DNA of 64,000 nucleotides, from assembly GCF_006715865.1 (NCBI RefSeq), contig NZ_VFOA01000001.1, positions 1,240,001-1,304,000 of the forward strand. Reading direction: 5' to 3'. Below are positions 1 through 7,470 of the stretch, piece after piece (the first letter of the stretch is position 1; each line of letters begins with the position of its first letter). The translations under genes were made by a program, and so were the position numbers. The DNA comes from Cellulomonas sp. SLBN-39. GTDB lineage: Bacteria; Actinomycetota; Actinomycetes; Actinomycetales; Cellulomonadaceae. The notes beneath the pieces were generated by a model. That model made no database searches, was not told the origin of the DNA, and saw nothing but the letters and a program-made list of their open reading frames with translations.

Positions 1-4
1 CTCG

Positions 5-724
5 ATGCTCGTCGTCGACCCGTCCGGCGCCCCCCTCCGGGGAGTGCTGGTCGGCGCGGACGGCTCCATCCACCCGATCGAGACCGCGACCACACGCGTG
101 CCACGACGCCCGAGCGGGCGGGTGCCGTGGGCGACGTTCGAGGCCGCCCTCCAGCTCCTCGCAGCGCCCGCACCGACGCAGGCAGACCTGGCCGCACGCG
201 TCGGTGTGTCGCAGCCGCGGATCGCCCAGGCGATCTCCGGATGGGGCTCCCTCGTGCGCCGGGACCCGTCAGGGTGGCACGCGGAAGACGGCCTCGCCGA
301 CTGGCTCGTCGAGCACTACCCCACGTCCCCCCGCGTCACGTTCTCGTGGCTGACGCTGGACGCACCGGTGCCGGCAGCCGAGGCAATCGCCTCGTACCTG
401 GCGTCGCTCCACGTCGACCACGCCGTGACCGGCGACGTCGCGGCCGATCGCCTCGCGCCCTGGGCCCGGCCCCGCACCGTGCGCGTGTGGGCACGATCGA
501 TCCCCGACCTCACCCCGCTGGGACTGACCCCCGCGCCGTCAGCGTCCGCCAACGTCGTCATCGCCGTCCCCGCCGACCCGTACACGCTCAGCCGCGCGCG
601 CGAGGTCGCCGGCATGCGCGTCTCGGACCCGTGGCGCGTCTGGCTCGATCTCAAGCAGCACGACGCCACCGACGCGGCCACCCACCTCGCGGCGTCGCTG
701 CGCGAGGAGGCGGCGTCAGCATGA
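5..724 (+). CDS. AbiEi-like helix-turn-helix protein, 5' end possibly outside window
   Basis: The visible 239 residues carry a helix-turn-helix at about residues 58-80 (key part QADLAARVGVSQPRIAQAIS) followed by a longer domain without obvious catalytic motifs. It overlaps the next gene by ATGA (721-724), and that gene encodes an AbiEii-like nucleotidyltransferase. This arrangement is that of a type IV toxin-antitoxin-like pair in which the upstream HTH protein represses the operon and counters the toxin. The reading frame is open to the window edge, so the ATG at 5 may be internal and the protein may be truncated here. The toxin-antitoxin role is inferred from the neighbour; a plain transcriptional regulator remains possible. 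Confidence 0.65.
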   Translation: MLVVDPSGAPLRGVLVGADGSIHPIETATTRVPRRPSGRVPWATFEAALQLLAAPAPTQADLAARVGVSQPRIAQAISGWGSLVRRDPSGWHAEDGLADWLVEHYPTSPRVTFSWLTLDAPVPAAEAIASYLASLHVDHAVTGDVAADRLAPWARPRTVRVWARSIPDLTPLGLTPAPSASANVVIAVPADPYTLSRAREVAGMRVSDPWRVWLDLKQHDATDAATHLAASLREEAASA

Positions 725-1490
725 GCCCGCTGGTCCTGAGCTCGATGTCCGCAGCGACGGACGCAGCGTGGCTGGCCGCGGCCGACGTCTCGGCCGTCGC
801 CCACGAACTCGGGGCGGAGTACCGCCTCATCGGGGGCATCGCCATCTCCTTGCTCGTCCACCATCACGGCGTCGGTCCGGGCGTGCCCGACCGCGACACC
901 GCCGACGCGGACATGGGGGTGCTTTTCGAGGTCCTCTCCGACGACCGGCTTCCCGGTGCGCTGCTGGCGCACGGCTACGCGCCGGTGGAGTCGAACCGTT
1001 TCCGACGGCGCACCGGCGGTCGCACCCTCGTCATCGATGTCCTCGGGCCATCATGGGAAGTCGGCTGGTCACCAACCAGCGGCACGGATCGCTCTACGTC
1101 GACGAGGTGCCGGGGCTCTTGGAGGCCCTCCGCCTCGAACCGACCCTCATCGAGGTGCAGGCGACGCTGACCACAGGTGAGACGACGACGTTCTCCGTCG
1201 CACTCCCCGACGTGTGTGCGGCGCTGATCCTCAAGGCCTACGCGTACCGCGGGCGGTTCGCTCCCCGCGATGCGCTGGACGTGTGGCGGCTGCTCGAGAC
1301 CGCACGCCAGGCCGAGCTCGGCCGCGACGACTGGCCGACCGGGTCGGGCGCCCGTGACGCCGCGCACGTGCTTCACCAGTTCTTCGCCGCGCCCGGCGGA
1401 CGGGGCGCGATGAGCGCGAGCCCCGACCCCGCCGTGCAGGCACGCGTGCGGGCCCTGGCGCTGGCCGTCGTACCGGCCCCGCTCACCTGA
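721..1490 (+). pseudogene. AbiEii-like nucleotidyltransferase, apparent frameshift near 1044-1062
   Basis: Starting at ATG 721 the frame gives a nucleotidyltransferase signature: LIGGIAIS with Gly38-Gly39, followed by TADADMGV with Asp62 and Asp64. This is the G-G and D-x-D pattern of AbiEii/AbiGii-type enzymes. Near 1044-1062 the homologous reading moves to another frame, which continues with RLVTNQRHGSLYVDEVPGL and runs to the stop at 1490. Without a shift the first frame would continue with low-complexity Arg/Ser-rich sequence and stop at 1170. Either a real frameshift has inactivated the toxin while its HTH partner stays intact, or one base is wrong in the assembly. The function would be NTP transfer to a cellular target; the substrate is unknown. 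Confidence 0.65.
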
Positions 1491-1625
1491 CGCGCGCGCC
1501 GACGCGTGCCGATCGACGAGCGACGGCATCACGGGCAGACCTCAAGAGTCGCCCGTACCGGTGAACTCCACGCGCTCACCGTCCACAGATCGGCTCCAGG
1601 CTGCTGCAGGGCGCGGGCGAACCGG

Positions 1626-1631
1626 TACGTT
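1626..1631 (+). promoter_or_regulatory. -10 element of a leaderless promoter (TACGTT)
   Basis: TACGTT fits the actinobacterial TANNNT -10 element and ends 6 nt before the ATG at 1638. Transcription would begin at or next to the start codon, which supports the choice of 1638 over upstream in-frame starts. Confidence 0.5.
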
Positions 1632-1637
1632 CCCGGC

Positions 1638-2249
1638 ATGCGAGCCGACGGAAGCCGACGACGACCGCGCGCCCTCGTGCCCGCCGCAGCCCTGCTCCTC
1701 GCCGCGCTCACCGCCTGCTCCCCCAGCACCACGACCCCGCCCGCCGCGACCACCGCGGCGGCGAGCCAGGCGCCGACAGAGACGGCGACGTCGACCGCTG
1801 AGCCCTCAGATGCCACCACGGTGGCGCCCGAGCGCCCCGAGGCGATGGCGACGCCCAGCGCGGACGGCGCCGCCGCCGCCGCCAGCTACTTCCTTCAGCT
1901 GTACCCGTACCTTCATGCCACCGGCGATCTTGCCGAGTGGAAGGAGATGTCTGCGGACGATTGCCAGTTCTGCAACAACGTCATTAACGACGTCGAGCAG
2001 ATCTTCGCAGAGGGCAACAGGGGCAGTGGGTCCGAAGTTTCCGTCATAGCTTCCAAGGGCGTGGAGATCAGCGCACAGGACTCCTACTCGGCCACCATTG
2101 AACTCACCCAGGGCACCTCATACATCGTTCAAGAGAACGGCGATAGGGAGCCGAGCGGCGAATTCGGCGAGTACTCGATGTACTTTGCTCTGTGGTGGCG
2201 TGACGGATGGGTCGTCCGCGAGGTCGACGTGACCCGAGTGGACGGATGA
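1638..2249 (+). CDS. DUF6318-family lipoprotein
   Basis: The 203-residue protein begins with Arg-rich residues, a hydrophobic stretch (about 11-25) and the lipobox LTAC, so Cys27 should be lipidated and the protein anchored to the outer face of the membrane. A Thr/Ala/Pro-rich linker (about 30-80) leads to a compact domain with SYFLQLYPYLHATGDLAEW and a CxxC pair (Cys109, Cys112). That order matches actinobacterial DUF6318 lipoproteins, whose function is unknown. The second half is clearly less GC-rich than most of the window. The start was chosen because a -10 element lies 6 nt upstream. The stop overlaps the next start (ATGA), so the two secreted proteins are probably made together. Confidence 0.8.
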   Translation: MRADGSRRRPRALVPAAALLLAALTACSPSTTTPPAATTAAASQAPTETATSTAEPSDATTVAPERPEAMATPSADGAAAAASYFLQLYPYLHATGDLAEWKEMSADDCQFCNNVINDVEQIFAEGNRGSGSEVSVIASKGVEISAQDSYSATIELTQGTSYIVQENGDREPSGEFGEYSMYFALWWRDGWVVREVDVTRVDG

Positions 2250-3139
2250 CGTCGCACCTGCGTCGGGGCATCGTGGCGGCAAGCCTCTCGCTGGCCGCTC
2301 TCCTCGGTGTAGCGACGAGCGCAGCCGGTGGAGAGTTCGAGTCCTACGGCGACGTCTCCGATGACCACCGTGCTGTCTCGCTGCACGTACGGGAGACGGA
2401 GGGGGACGCGCGGCGCAATGAGACGATCCCGGCTGGCGAGCGGTTGTTCGAGTACATGCGGACCGTGGCGTGCCGTGAGGCAGCGGGGATGTGGGTCATC
2501 GGGAACCCCGACGGGACATGCCCAGCCGGGATCGATGCCGCAGGTCAGGCCGCGTGCGAGGGGGACTCGATCGTGCTGCCCATGTGGCGGCGCGAGCGCG
2601 CGACACCTGCCTCGCCGTGGGGGAACTGGGTGCAGATCGACGTCGGCGGGTGCGGGGCCGACCTGCTACCCGAACTCACCGCCGAGGACTTCCGCCGACT
2701 CCCCATCCCCGCCCCGGTCCTCACGCTGCAGCCGGACCGGGGATGGGTGCTGGTCAACAAGGAGACGGTCGTGATGACCGACCCCACACCAGCAACCCTG
2801 ACGACGAACCTGCTCGGCTACGACATCCAGGTCGAAGCCACGCCCACCACCTTCACCTACGACTTCGGCGACGGCACCGCACCGCTCGTGACCACCAGCC
2901 CGGGGCACGCCTGGCCCGACCACGACACCGCCCACGTCTACGGCTCCCCCGGCACCACGTCAATCACGCTGACGACCACCTGGTCCGGCCGCTACCTCAT
3001 CGAGGGCACCACCCAGTGGCGCGACGTCGACGGCACCGCCCAGACCACCACGACCAGCACCCCGTTCACCATCGAGGAACGCACCAGCCGGCTCGTCGCC
3101 CAGCTCTGCTCCGCCACACCACGCCCACCGGACTGCTGA
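2246..3139 (+). CDS. Secreted PKD-domain protein
   Basis: This 297-residue protein starts at ATG 2246, overlapping the lipoprotein stop by 4 nt. It has a typical signal peptide (about 1-27). A PKD-like immunoglobulin fold is marked by YDFGDG at 205-210 and the later HVYGSPGTTSITLTTTW segment. Six cysteines (76, 92, 104, 136, 288, 297) suggest disulfides in the exported form. PKD domains mediate protein or polysaccharide contacts outside the cell. Similar PKD proteins sit beside DUF6318 lipoproteins in related actinobacteria, so a joint cell-surface role is likely. No catalytic domain is visible. Confidence 0.8.
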   Translation: MTSHLRRGIVAASLSLAALLGVATSAAGGEFESYGDVSDDHRAVSLHVRETEGDARRNETIPAGERLFEYMRTVACREAAGMWVIGNPDGTCPAGIDAAGQAACEGDSIVLPMWRRERATPASPWGNWVQIDVGGCGADLLPELTAEDFRRLPIPAPVLTLQPDRGWVLVNKETVVMTDPTPATLTTNLLGYDIQVEATPTTFTYDFGDGTAPLVTTSPGHAWPDHDTAHVYGSPGTTSITLTTTWSGRYLIEGTTQWRDVDGTAQTTTTSTPFTIEERTSRLVAQLCSATPRPPDC

Positions 3140-3171
3140 CGCCCCTGACCTGCGCAGACGCGTTCGCAACC

Positions 3172-3193
3172 GGGCAGCGTCGACGCTGCGCCC
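3172..3193. terminator. Hairpin between convergent genes
   Basis: GGGCAGCG and CGCTGC-G-CCC form a hairpin around the perfect palindrome GCAGCGTCGACGCTGC (3174-3189). It lies between the PKD gene stop (3139) and the end of the convergent EI24 gene (3203). There is no U-tract, as is usual in high-GC actinobacteria. Confidence 0.5.
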
Positions 3194-3194
3194 G

Positions 3195-3206
3195 CTGACA
3201 TGTCAG
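3195..3206. promoter_or_regulatory. Isolated CTGACATGTCAG palindrome
   Basis: A perfect 12-bp palindrome (14 bp with flanking G/C) identical to the operator-like sites around the GntR-acdS genes at 13.9-14.8 kb. Here it overlaps the stop codon of the EI24 gene and has no promoter context, so it may be a decoy or chance site. Confidence 0.4.
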
Positions 3207-3976
3207 CGTTCGACGGTCACGCCGAGAGGCTGGGCGCTGCCAGCGGCGGGGGTAGCGCCGATGAGGCGGTGTGCGAGCAGGGTCGCGCCGGCGACGGCGG
3301 CGGGCATGGTCGCGACCGCGCCGCCGGGGACGAGGAAGCACAGCTGGGTGGCGGCGCCGAAGCCGAGTGCCAGCTTGCGGTTCCGGCGCAGGAGGTGGTT
3401 GCGGGTGCGGCGGTCGAGGCCGCGGGAGACGAGCGCGCGTGAGGTGAGCTCGTGCGCCAGCACCCACCCGGTGAGCGTCACGCCGGCGACCCAGCCGAGG
3501 ACGGTGCCGATCAGCGGCAGCACACCGAGGAGGCCGGCGACCAGCGCGACGAGCAGACCGCGCGCGAGCAGCGTGAACCCGTCGACGGCACCCCGCCAGA
3601 ACCCTGTGTCACCTGCGGGGACGCTCCCGGTGGCGTCGAGCTCGACGGCACGCCAGATGCGGTCGTAGAAGGGCTCGCCGACGGTGAGGGTCAGGGCGGT
3701 GAAGGTCACGACGACGAGCACGACGGCCGCGGCGAGCACCACGGCCTGCGCGGCGATCTCGGCGACCCGCTCCCAGAAGGGCGTCCAGTCGTCGGCGAAC
3801 GGGGTGAGCCAGTCGCCGATCGGCCCGAGGTTGAGCACGAGGGTGCCGACGGCGGCCACGACGAGCAGGCCGACGATCGCGGCGGGGATGAGACCGAGCG
3901 CCATGGTGCTGGGCCGCCGCCGCCAGAAGGACCACCCGCCCAGGAGCATCCGGGCGCCGTCGAGGATCTCGTTCAT
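3203..3976 (-). CDS. EI24 (CysZ-like) domain membrane protein
   Basis: The 257-residue integral membrane protein has hydrophobic segments at about 26-50, 72-98, 135-160, 160-185 and 220-245. The sequence FWRRRPSTMALGLIPAAI at the start and the polar EPFYDRIW region are typical of the EI24 family that includes E. coli CysZ, a sulfate permease. Actinobacterial members are uncharacterised, so transport of sulfate is only a suggestion. The gene faces the PKD gene and is divergent from the ADP-ribosylglycohydrolase across a 274-bp gap. No cysteine or sulfur genes are adjacent. Confidence 0.8.
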   Translation of the reverse strand: MNEILDGARMLLGGWSFWRRRPSTMALGLIPAAIVGLLVVAAVGTLVLNLGPIGDWLTPFADDWTPFWERVAEIAAQAVVLAAAVVLVVVTFTALTLTVGEPFYDRIWRAVELDATGSVPAGDTGFWRGAVDGFTLLARGLLVALVAGLLGVLPLIGTVLGWVAGVTLTGWVLAHELTSRALVSRGLDRRTRNHLLRRNRKLALGFGAATQLCFLVPGGAVATMPAAVAGATLLAHRLIGATPAAGSAQPLGVTVER

Positions 3977-4198
3977 CGCCCGGAGCGTACGACGCCTGTC
4001 CGCCGCGCGCCGCCGCAGCGTCCGTGCACCCGCTGGCAGGCACGAGAACCACCGCTGGCACCTCCCGCGCGGCGCCGCCGGGTGCGCTGCCGTCGTGGCT
4101 CCAGGGGGCTTCGCCGGGTCGGTCCTCCACTGCGACGAGGGCCCCGCGGCGCGCGCTGACCGGCAGCTTCACCACATCACGCCCCTGACCAGCACCTT

Positions 4199-4214
4199 TG
4201 TTCCACGTGGAACA
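4199..4214. other. Candidate parS centromere site
   Basis: TGTTCCACGTGGAACA is a perfect 16-bp palindrome differing from the ParB-binding consensus TGTTTCACGTGAAACA by one symmetric pair of bases. It is intergenic, between the divergent EI24 and ADP-ribosylglycohydrolase genes. parS sites usually cluster around the replication origin. I see only this one full site in the window. Confidence 0.55.
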
Positions 4215-4236
4215 TGGGGCCTGCCGGGGCAGGCGT

Positions 4237-4242
4237 TACGGT
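4237..4242 (+). promoter_or_regulatory. -10 element of a leaderless promoter (TACGGT)
   Basis: TACGGT matches TANNNT and ends 8 nt before the GTG at 4251, suggesting a transcript that starts at or near the start codon. It supports that start for the ADP-ribosylglycohydrolase. Confidence 0.45.
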
Positions 4243-4250
4243 GTCGCGCC

Positions 4251-5219
4251 GTGGACAGGATCGTGTGGTCGGAAGAGGTCGCGGACCGGGCGGCAGGGGT
4301 GCTGCTGGGGCAGGCGTTCGGCGACGCGCTGGGTGCGCCGTACGAGTTCGGACCGCCGCTCGGGGGCGACGAGCCGGTGGACCTCGTGGGCGGCGGCGCC
4401 TTCGGGTGGGCGCCGGGCGAGTGGACGGACGACACGCAGATGGCGGTCGCCGTGCTGGAGACCGCCGAGGACGCGGCGCGCGACGGGGTGCGGCTGGTGG
4501 ACCGGCTCGACGCACTCGTGGGCCGGTGGGTCGACTGGTCGCGGAGCGCGGCCGACGTCGGCGCCCAGACGCGGCGGGTGCTCGACGCGTGCGTGGACGA
4601 CCCGACGGCGGGGGCGGCCCGCGCGGCGGCCGACGCCCTGCACGAGCGGTTCGGGCGGTCGGGCGGCAACGGGTCGTTGATGCGGACGGCGCCGGTGGCG
4701 CTGGCGCACCTTGACGACGTGGACGCGATGGTCGAGGCCGCACGGGCGGTGAGCGCGCTGACGCACCACGACCCGGAGGCGGGTGACGCGTGCGTCCTGT
4801 GGTGCGCGGCGATCCGGCACGCGGCGCTCACCGGCGAGGCGGACGTCCGCGTGGGCCTGGCGCTGGTCCCGACCTCCCGACGCCCGGCGTGGGAGGCACG
4901 GATCGCGGACGCCGAGCAGCGCGGTCCGGCGTCGTTCGCCGCGAACGGGTGGGTCGTGGAGGCGTTCGGCGCCGCGTGGTCGGCGGTCGTGCGCACGCCC
5001 GGGCACGGGCCGGGGTACGTGCGGTCCGCGCTGGAGTGCGCGGTGCGCGGCGGGGCGGACGCCGACACGGTCGCGGCGATCGCCGGCGCGCTGGTGGGGG
5101 CACGGTCGGGGGCGACGGCGGTGCGGGCAGCGCTGGGGGCGCCGGTGCACGGGTGGCCCGGGCTCACGGGCGACGACCTCGCCCGCCGCGGGGCGGCGCT
5201 GGCGGCCCCGCGCGGCTGA
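4251..5219 (+). CDS. ADP-ribosylglycohydrolase family protein
   Basis: The 322-residue protein opens with RAAGVLLGQAFGDALGAPYE and EWTDDTQMA, the N-terminal dimetal-binding motif of the DraG/ARH fold. Matching acidic residues follow in HHDPEAGDAC and near the end in GADADTVAAIAGAL. The family removes ADP-ribose from arginine or other side chains of proteins, or from nucleic acids or small molecules, using two Mg2+ or Mn2+ ions. No signal peptide is present, so it acts in the cytoplasm. No ADP-ribosyltransferase gene is nearby, so the substrate cannot be guessed. GTG 4251 was chosen because a -10 element lies just upstream and homology begins immediately. Confidence 0.88.
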   Translation: MDRIVWSEEVADRAAGVLLGQAFGDALGAPYEFGPPLGGDEPVDLVGGGAFGWAPGEWTDDTQMAVAVLETAEDAARDGVRLVDRLDALVGRWVDWSRSAADVGAQTRRVLDACVDDPTAGAARAAADALHERFGRSGGNGSLMRTAPVALAHLDDVDAMVEAARAVSALTHHDPEAGDACVLWCAAIRHAALTGEADVRVGLALVPTSRRPAWEARIADAEQRGPASFAANGWVVEAFGAAWSAVVRTPGHGPGYVRSALECAVRGGADADTVAAIAGALVGARSGATAVRAALGAPVHGWPGLTGDDLARRGAALAAPRG

Positions 5220-5278
5220 CAGGCAGGCGCGCACGACGACCCGGTGCACGCGTGCAGGTCGCACGACGAGCGGGTGCG

Positions 5279-5350
5279 CGACGGCCGGCGCGTCACACGC
5301 ACGCGTCGGGGTTCGCGTGCGCGGAGGGCGCCGGCCGTCGGGTCCTGCGG
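5279..5350. terminator. Long hairpin between convergent genes
   Basis: A perfect 13-bp stem (CGACGGCCGGCGC at 5279-5291 with its complement at 5338-5350) encloses a second GCACGCG/CGCGTGC stem. It lies between the ADP-ribosylglycohydrolase stop (5219) and the convergent Cys-rich gene (5377) and could stop transcription from both sides. Confidence 0.6.
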
Positions 5351-5376
5351 GGGCCTGGCCGCTGCGGGTGGAGCGG

Positions 5377-5568
5377 TCAGCGACCGCCGAAGAGCTTGCC
5401 GAGGAACCCCTGCGCGGGCGCGGCGGCCTGCGGGGCGGACGCGGTGGCACCGTCGTGGCCGCCGCACCACTGGGCGGCCGGCACCTGCGCACGCACCGAG
5501 TCGACGTGCTGGCCGCACCCGTCCCAGGTCGTCTTGCCGCAGGTCGCACAGGTCACGGGGTAGCACAT
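5377..5568 (-). CDS. Small Cys-rich zinc-ribbon-like protein
   Basis: This 63-residue protein begins MCYPVTCATCGKTTWDGCGQ, with Cys2, Cys7, Cys10, Cys18 and Cys35 and nearby histidines (21, 38), a likely metal-binding fold. Small proteins starting MCYPV.C..CGKT.W.GCG are widespread in actinobacteria but uncharacterised. The second half is Ala/Pro/Gln-rich and ends QGFLGKLFGGR, which may form an amphipathic tail. The ATG at 5568 has a good ribosome site (GGAGG) upstream and starts exactly at the conserved motif. A CsoR-type palindrome lies 32 bp upstream, so control by metal or a reactive sulfur or aldehyde species is plausible. Confidence 0.75.
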   Translation of the reverse strand: MCYPVTCATCGKTTWDGCGQHVDSVRAQVPAAQWCGGHDGATASAPQAAAPAQGFLGKLFGGR

Positions 5569-5600
5569 GGGGTCCTCCAGGGGTCGTCGCTTGCGTTCAC

Positions 5601-5618
5601 CATACCCCCGGGGGTATG
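5601..5618. promoter_or_regulatory. CsoR/FrmR-type operator-like palindrome
   Basis: CATACCCCCGGGGGTATG is a perfect 18-bp palindrome with the TACCCC...GGGGTA pattern of operators bound by the CsoR/RcnR/FrmR repressor family (copper, nickel, formaldehyde or persulfide sensors). It lies just upstream of the Cys-rich gene, whose start is at 5568 on the minus strand, and 112 bp from the divergent VOC gene. No CsoR-family gene is in the window. Confidence 0.55.
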
Positions 5619-5729
5619 TGCTGTCGAGCGCGAGCACCCCGATGAGTTCGCGCGCCGCCACCGGTCGACCCCGTCAGGGTCGCCCTCCGCGCGGTCCCCC
5701 ACCAGCCCGTCGCCCCGGAGGAGACCTCG

Positions 5730-6155
5730 ATGGTCCAGCTCAACCCCTATCTCGGCTTCCGCGACACCGCACGCGAGGCCATGACGTTCTACGCCTCCGT
5801 GCTGGGCGGCGAGCCCACGTTCCGCACGTTCGGCGACGGGGGGATGTCGACCGACCCGGCCGACGCGGACAAGATCCTGCACTCCGAGCTGCGCCTGCCC
5901 GACGGCGGCGTGCTCATGGCCTCGGACGCACCGTCGTCCATGACGGACCTGCCGAGCGAGTCGTCGATCACGGTGTCCCTGAGCGGCGGCCCCGAGGACT
6001 CCGAGCGGCTGCACGGGGTGTTCGCACGGCTCGCCGAGGGCGGCACGCACGTGATGCCGCTCGACACGGCCCCGTGGGGCGACGAGTTCGGCATGTGCAC
6101 CGACCGCTTCGGCACCGGGTGGATGGTGAGCGTGGCAGCCGCGCCGGCCGACTGA
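5730..6155 (+). CDS. VOC (PhnB/glyoxalase-like) family protein
   Basis: The 141-residue protein matches the PhnB-like branch of the vicinal oxygen chelate superfamily. It starts LNPYLGFRDTAREAMTFYASVLGGEPTFRTFGD, has the middle segment HSELRLPDGGVLMASDAP, and ends with DEFGMCTDRFGTGWMVS. Two beta-alpha-beta-beta-beta modules are expected. Members include metal-dependent isomerases, dioxygenases and antibiotic-binding proteins, but PhnB-like proteins mostly have no known substrate. The ATG at 5730 follows GGAGGAGACCTCG, a clear ribosome site. It is divergent from the Cys-rich gene and shares its CsoR-type palindrome region. Confidence 0.85.
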   Translation: MVQLNPYLGFRDTAREAMTFYASVLGGEPTFRTFGDGGMSTDPADADKILHSELRLPDGGVLMASDAPSSMTDLPSESSITVSLSGGPEDSERLHGVFARLAEGGTHVMPLDTAPWGDEFGMCTDRFGTGWMVSVAAAPAD

Positions 6156-6217
6156 GGCGCAGGTCCGGGACCTGCGTCCCGGCCGTGGCGCGGCGGGCGG
6201 GTGTTGTGTCGGGAGGC

Positions 6218-7414
6218 ATGCAGCGCAGCGCCCACGGCCCCGTCGTCCGCACCGTCCGCCACGACCCGGCCGACCGGCCGCTCCTCGTCATCTGGGAGGC
6301 CACCCGCGCGTGCGCGCTGTCGTGCGTGCACTGCCGGGCCGAGGCTCAGCCGCTGCGGCACCCGCGCGAGCTCACGACGGACGAGGCGACGGACCTCATG
6401 GCGCAGGTCGCGTCGTTCGGGCGCCCGTCGCCGATCTTCGTCATCACCGGCGGCGACTGCTTCGAGCGTGAGGACCTCGCCGAGCTGGTGCGCCGCGGCC
6501 GCGAGATGGGCCTGGCGGTGGCCGTGTCCCCGTCCGGGACCGCGAAGCTCGACCGGGCGGCGCTCGTGCGGCTGCAGGAGGCCGGCGTCACGGCGATGTC
6601 GCTGTCGCTGGACGGCGCGAGCGCGGCCGTGCACGACGGGTTCCGCCGCGTGCCGGGCACGTTCGACCGGACGGTGCAGGCCTGGGCGACGGCGCGCGAG
6701 CTGGGGCTGAAGGTGCAGGTCAACTCGACGATGTCGTCACGGACCGTGCACGAGCTGCCCGACCTGGCGGCGCTGGTGCGCGCGCAGGGCGCCATGACGT
6801 GGAGCGCGTTCATGCTCGTGCCGATGGGCCGCGGCACGGACCTGGGGGCGCTCAGCGCGCAGCAGGCCGAGGACGTCATGAACTACCTGTACGACCTGGG
6901 CCCGCACCTGCCGGTCAAGACGACGGAGGGGCACCACTTCCGCCGCGTCTCGCTGCAGCGCGCCGTGCTGGCCGAGCGGGGCGTGGACCACGTGGCCGCG
7001 CTCGGGCTGGGCGAGCTGTACGCCGAGCTGACGGAGCGGACGGCGGCGTTCGGGTGGGGCGAGGGCGACAGGCGGCGGCGACCGCCCGTCAACGTCAACG
7101 CCGGGTACGGGTTCGTGTTCGTCTCGCACGTGGGCACCGTGCACCCGTCGGGGTTCCTGCCGGTGGCCGCGGGCGACGTGCGCGAGCAGCCGCTGCCCGA
7201 CATCTACCGCACGTCCGCGCTGTTCACGGGCCTGCGCGACTCCTCCCGCCTGACGGGCCGGTGCGGGTCGTGCGAGTTCGGGCGGGTGTGCGGCGGCTCG
7301 CGGTCACGGGCGTACGCGTCGGGCGGCGACGTCCACGGCGAGGACCCGCTGTGCGGGTACGTGCCGGGGTCGTTCCCGTTCCCCGAGGACGTCGCCCAGC
7401 TCCTCTCGGCCTGA
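6218..7414 (+). CDS. Radical SAM/SPASM domain protein
   Basis: The N-terminal part binds a 4Fe-4S cluster and S-adenosylmethionine through Cys32, Cys36 and Cys39 (ACALSCVHC). It is followed by a TIM-barrel region with the GGD motif in VITGGDCFERED. The C-terminus holds a SPASM-type auxiliary cluster region with Cys349, Cys352, Cys358 and Cys379. The 398-residue length and motif spacing resemble the TIGR04053-type radical SAM/SPASM proteins. Relatives modify peptides or tetrapyrroles, but the substrate of this branch is unknown and no precursor peptide gene is visible nearby. The ATG at 6218 follows GGGAGG directly. The divergence from flanking functions suggests a monocistronic unit. Confidence 0.85.
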   Translation: MQRSAHGPVVRTVRHDPADRPLLVIWEATRACALSCVHCRAEAQPLRHPRELTTDEATDLMAQVASFGRPSPIFVITGGDCFEREDLAELVRRGREMGLAVAVSPSGTAKLDRAALVRLQEAGVTAMSLSLDGASAAVHDGFRRVPGTFDRTVQAWATARELGLKVQVNSTMSSRTVHELPDLAALVRAQGAMTWSAFMLVPMGRGTDLGALSAQQAEDVMNYLYDLGPHLPVKTTEGHHFRRVSLQRAVLAERGVDHVAALGLGELYAELTERTAAFGWGEGDRRRRPPVNVNAGYGFVFVSHVGTVHPSGFLPVAAGDVREQPLPDIYRTSALFTGLRDSSRLTGRCGSCEFGRVCGGSRSRAYASGGDVHGEDPLCGYVPGSFPFPEDVAQLLSA

Positions 7415-7450
7415 GCGCCTCCCGTGCACCTGTAGCGGATGCACGACGAT

Positions 7451-7470
7451 ATGTAGTAGACCTGCTACAT
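7451..7470. promoter_or_regulatory. Operator-like palindrome over the ABC-2 operon start
   Basis: ATGTAGTAGACCTGCTACAT has inverted arms (TGTAG.AG..CT.CTACA, 14 of 18 inner positions symmetric) and overlaps the first ATG of the ABC ATPase gene at 7469. A bound regulator here would block both initiation of transcription and a near-leaderless mRNA. The XRE gene ending this operon is the most obvious candidate binder. Confidence 0.45.
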
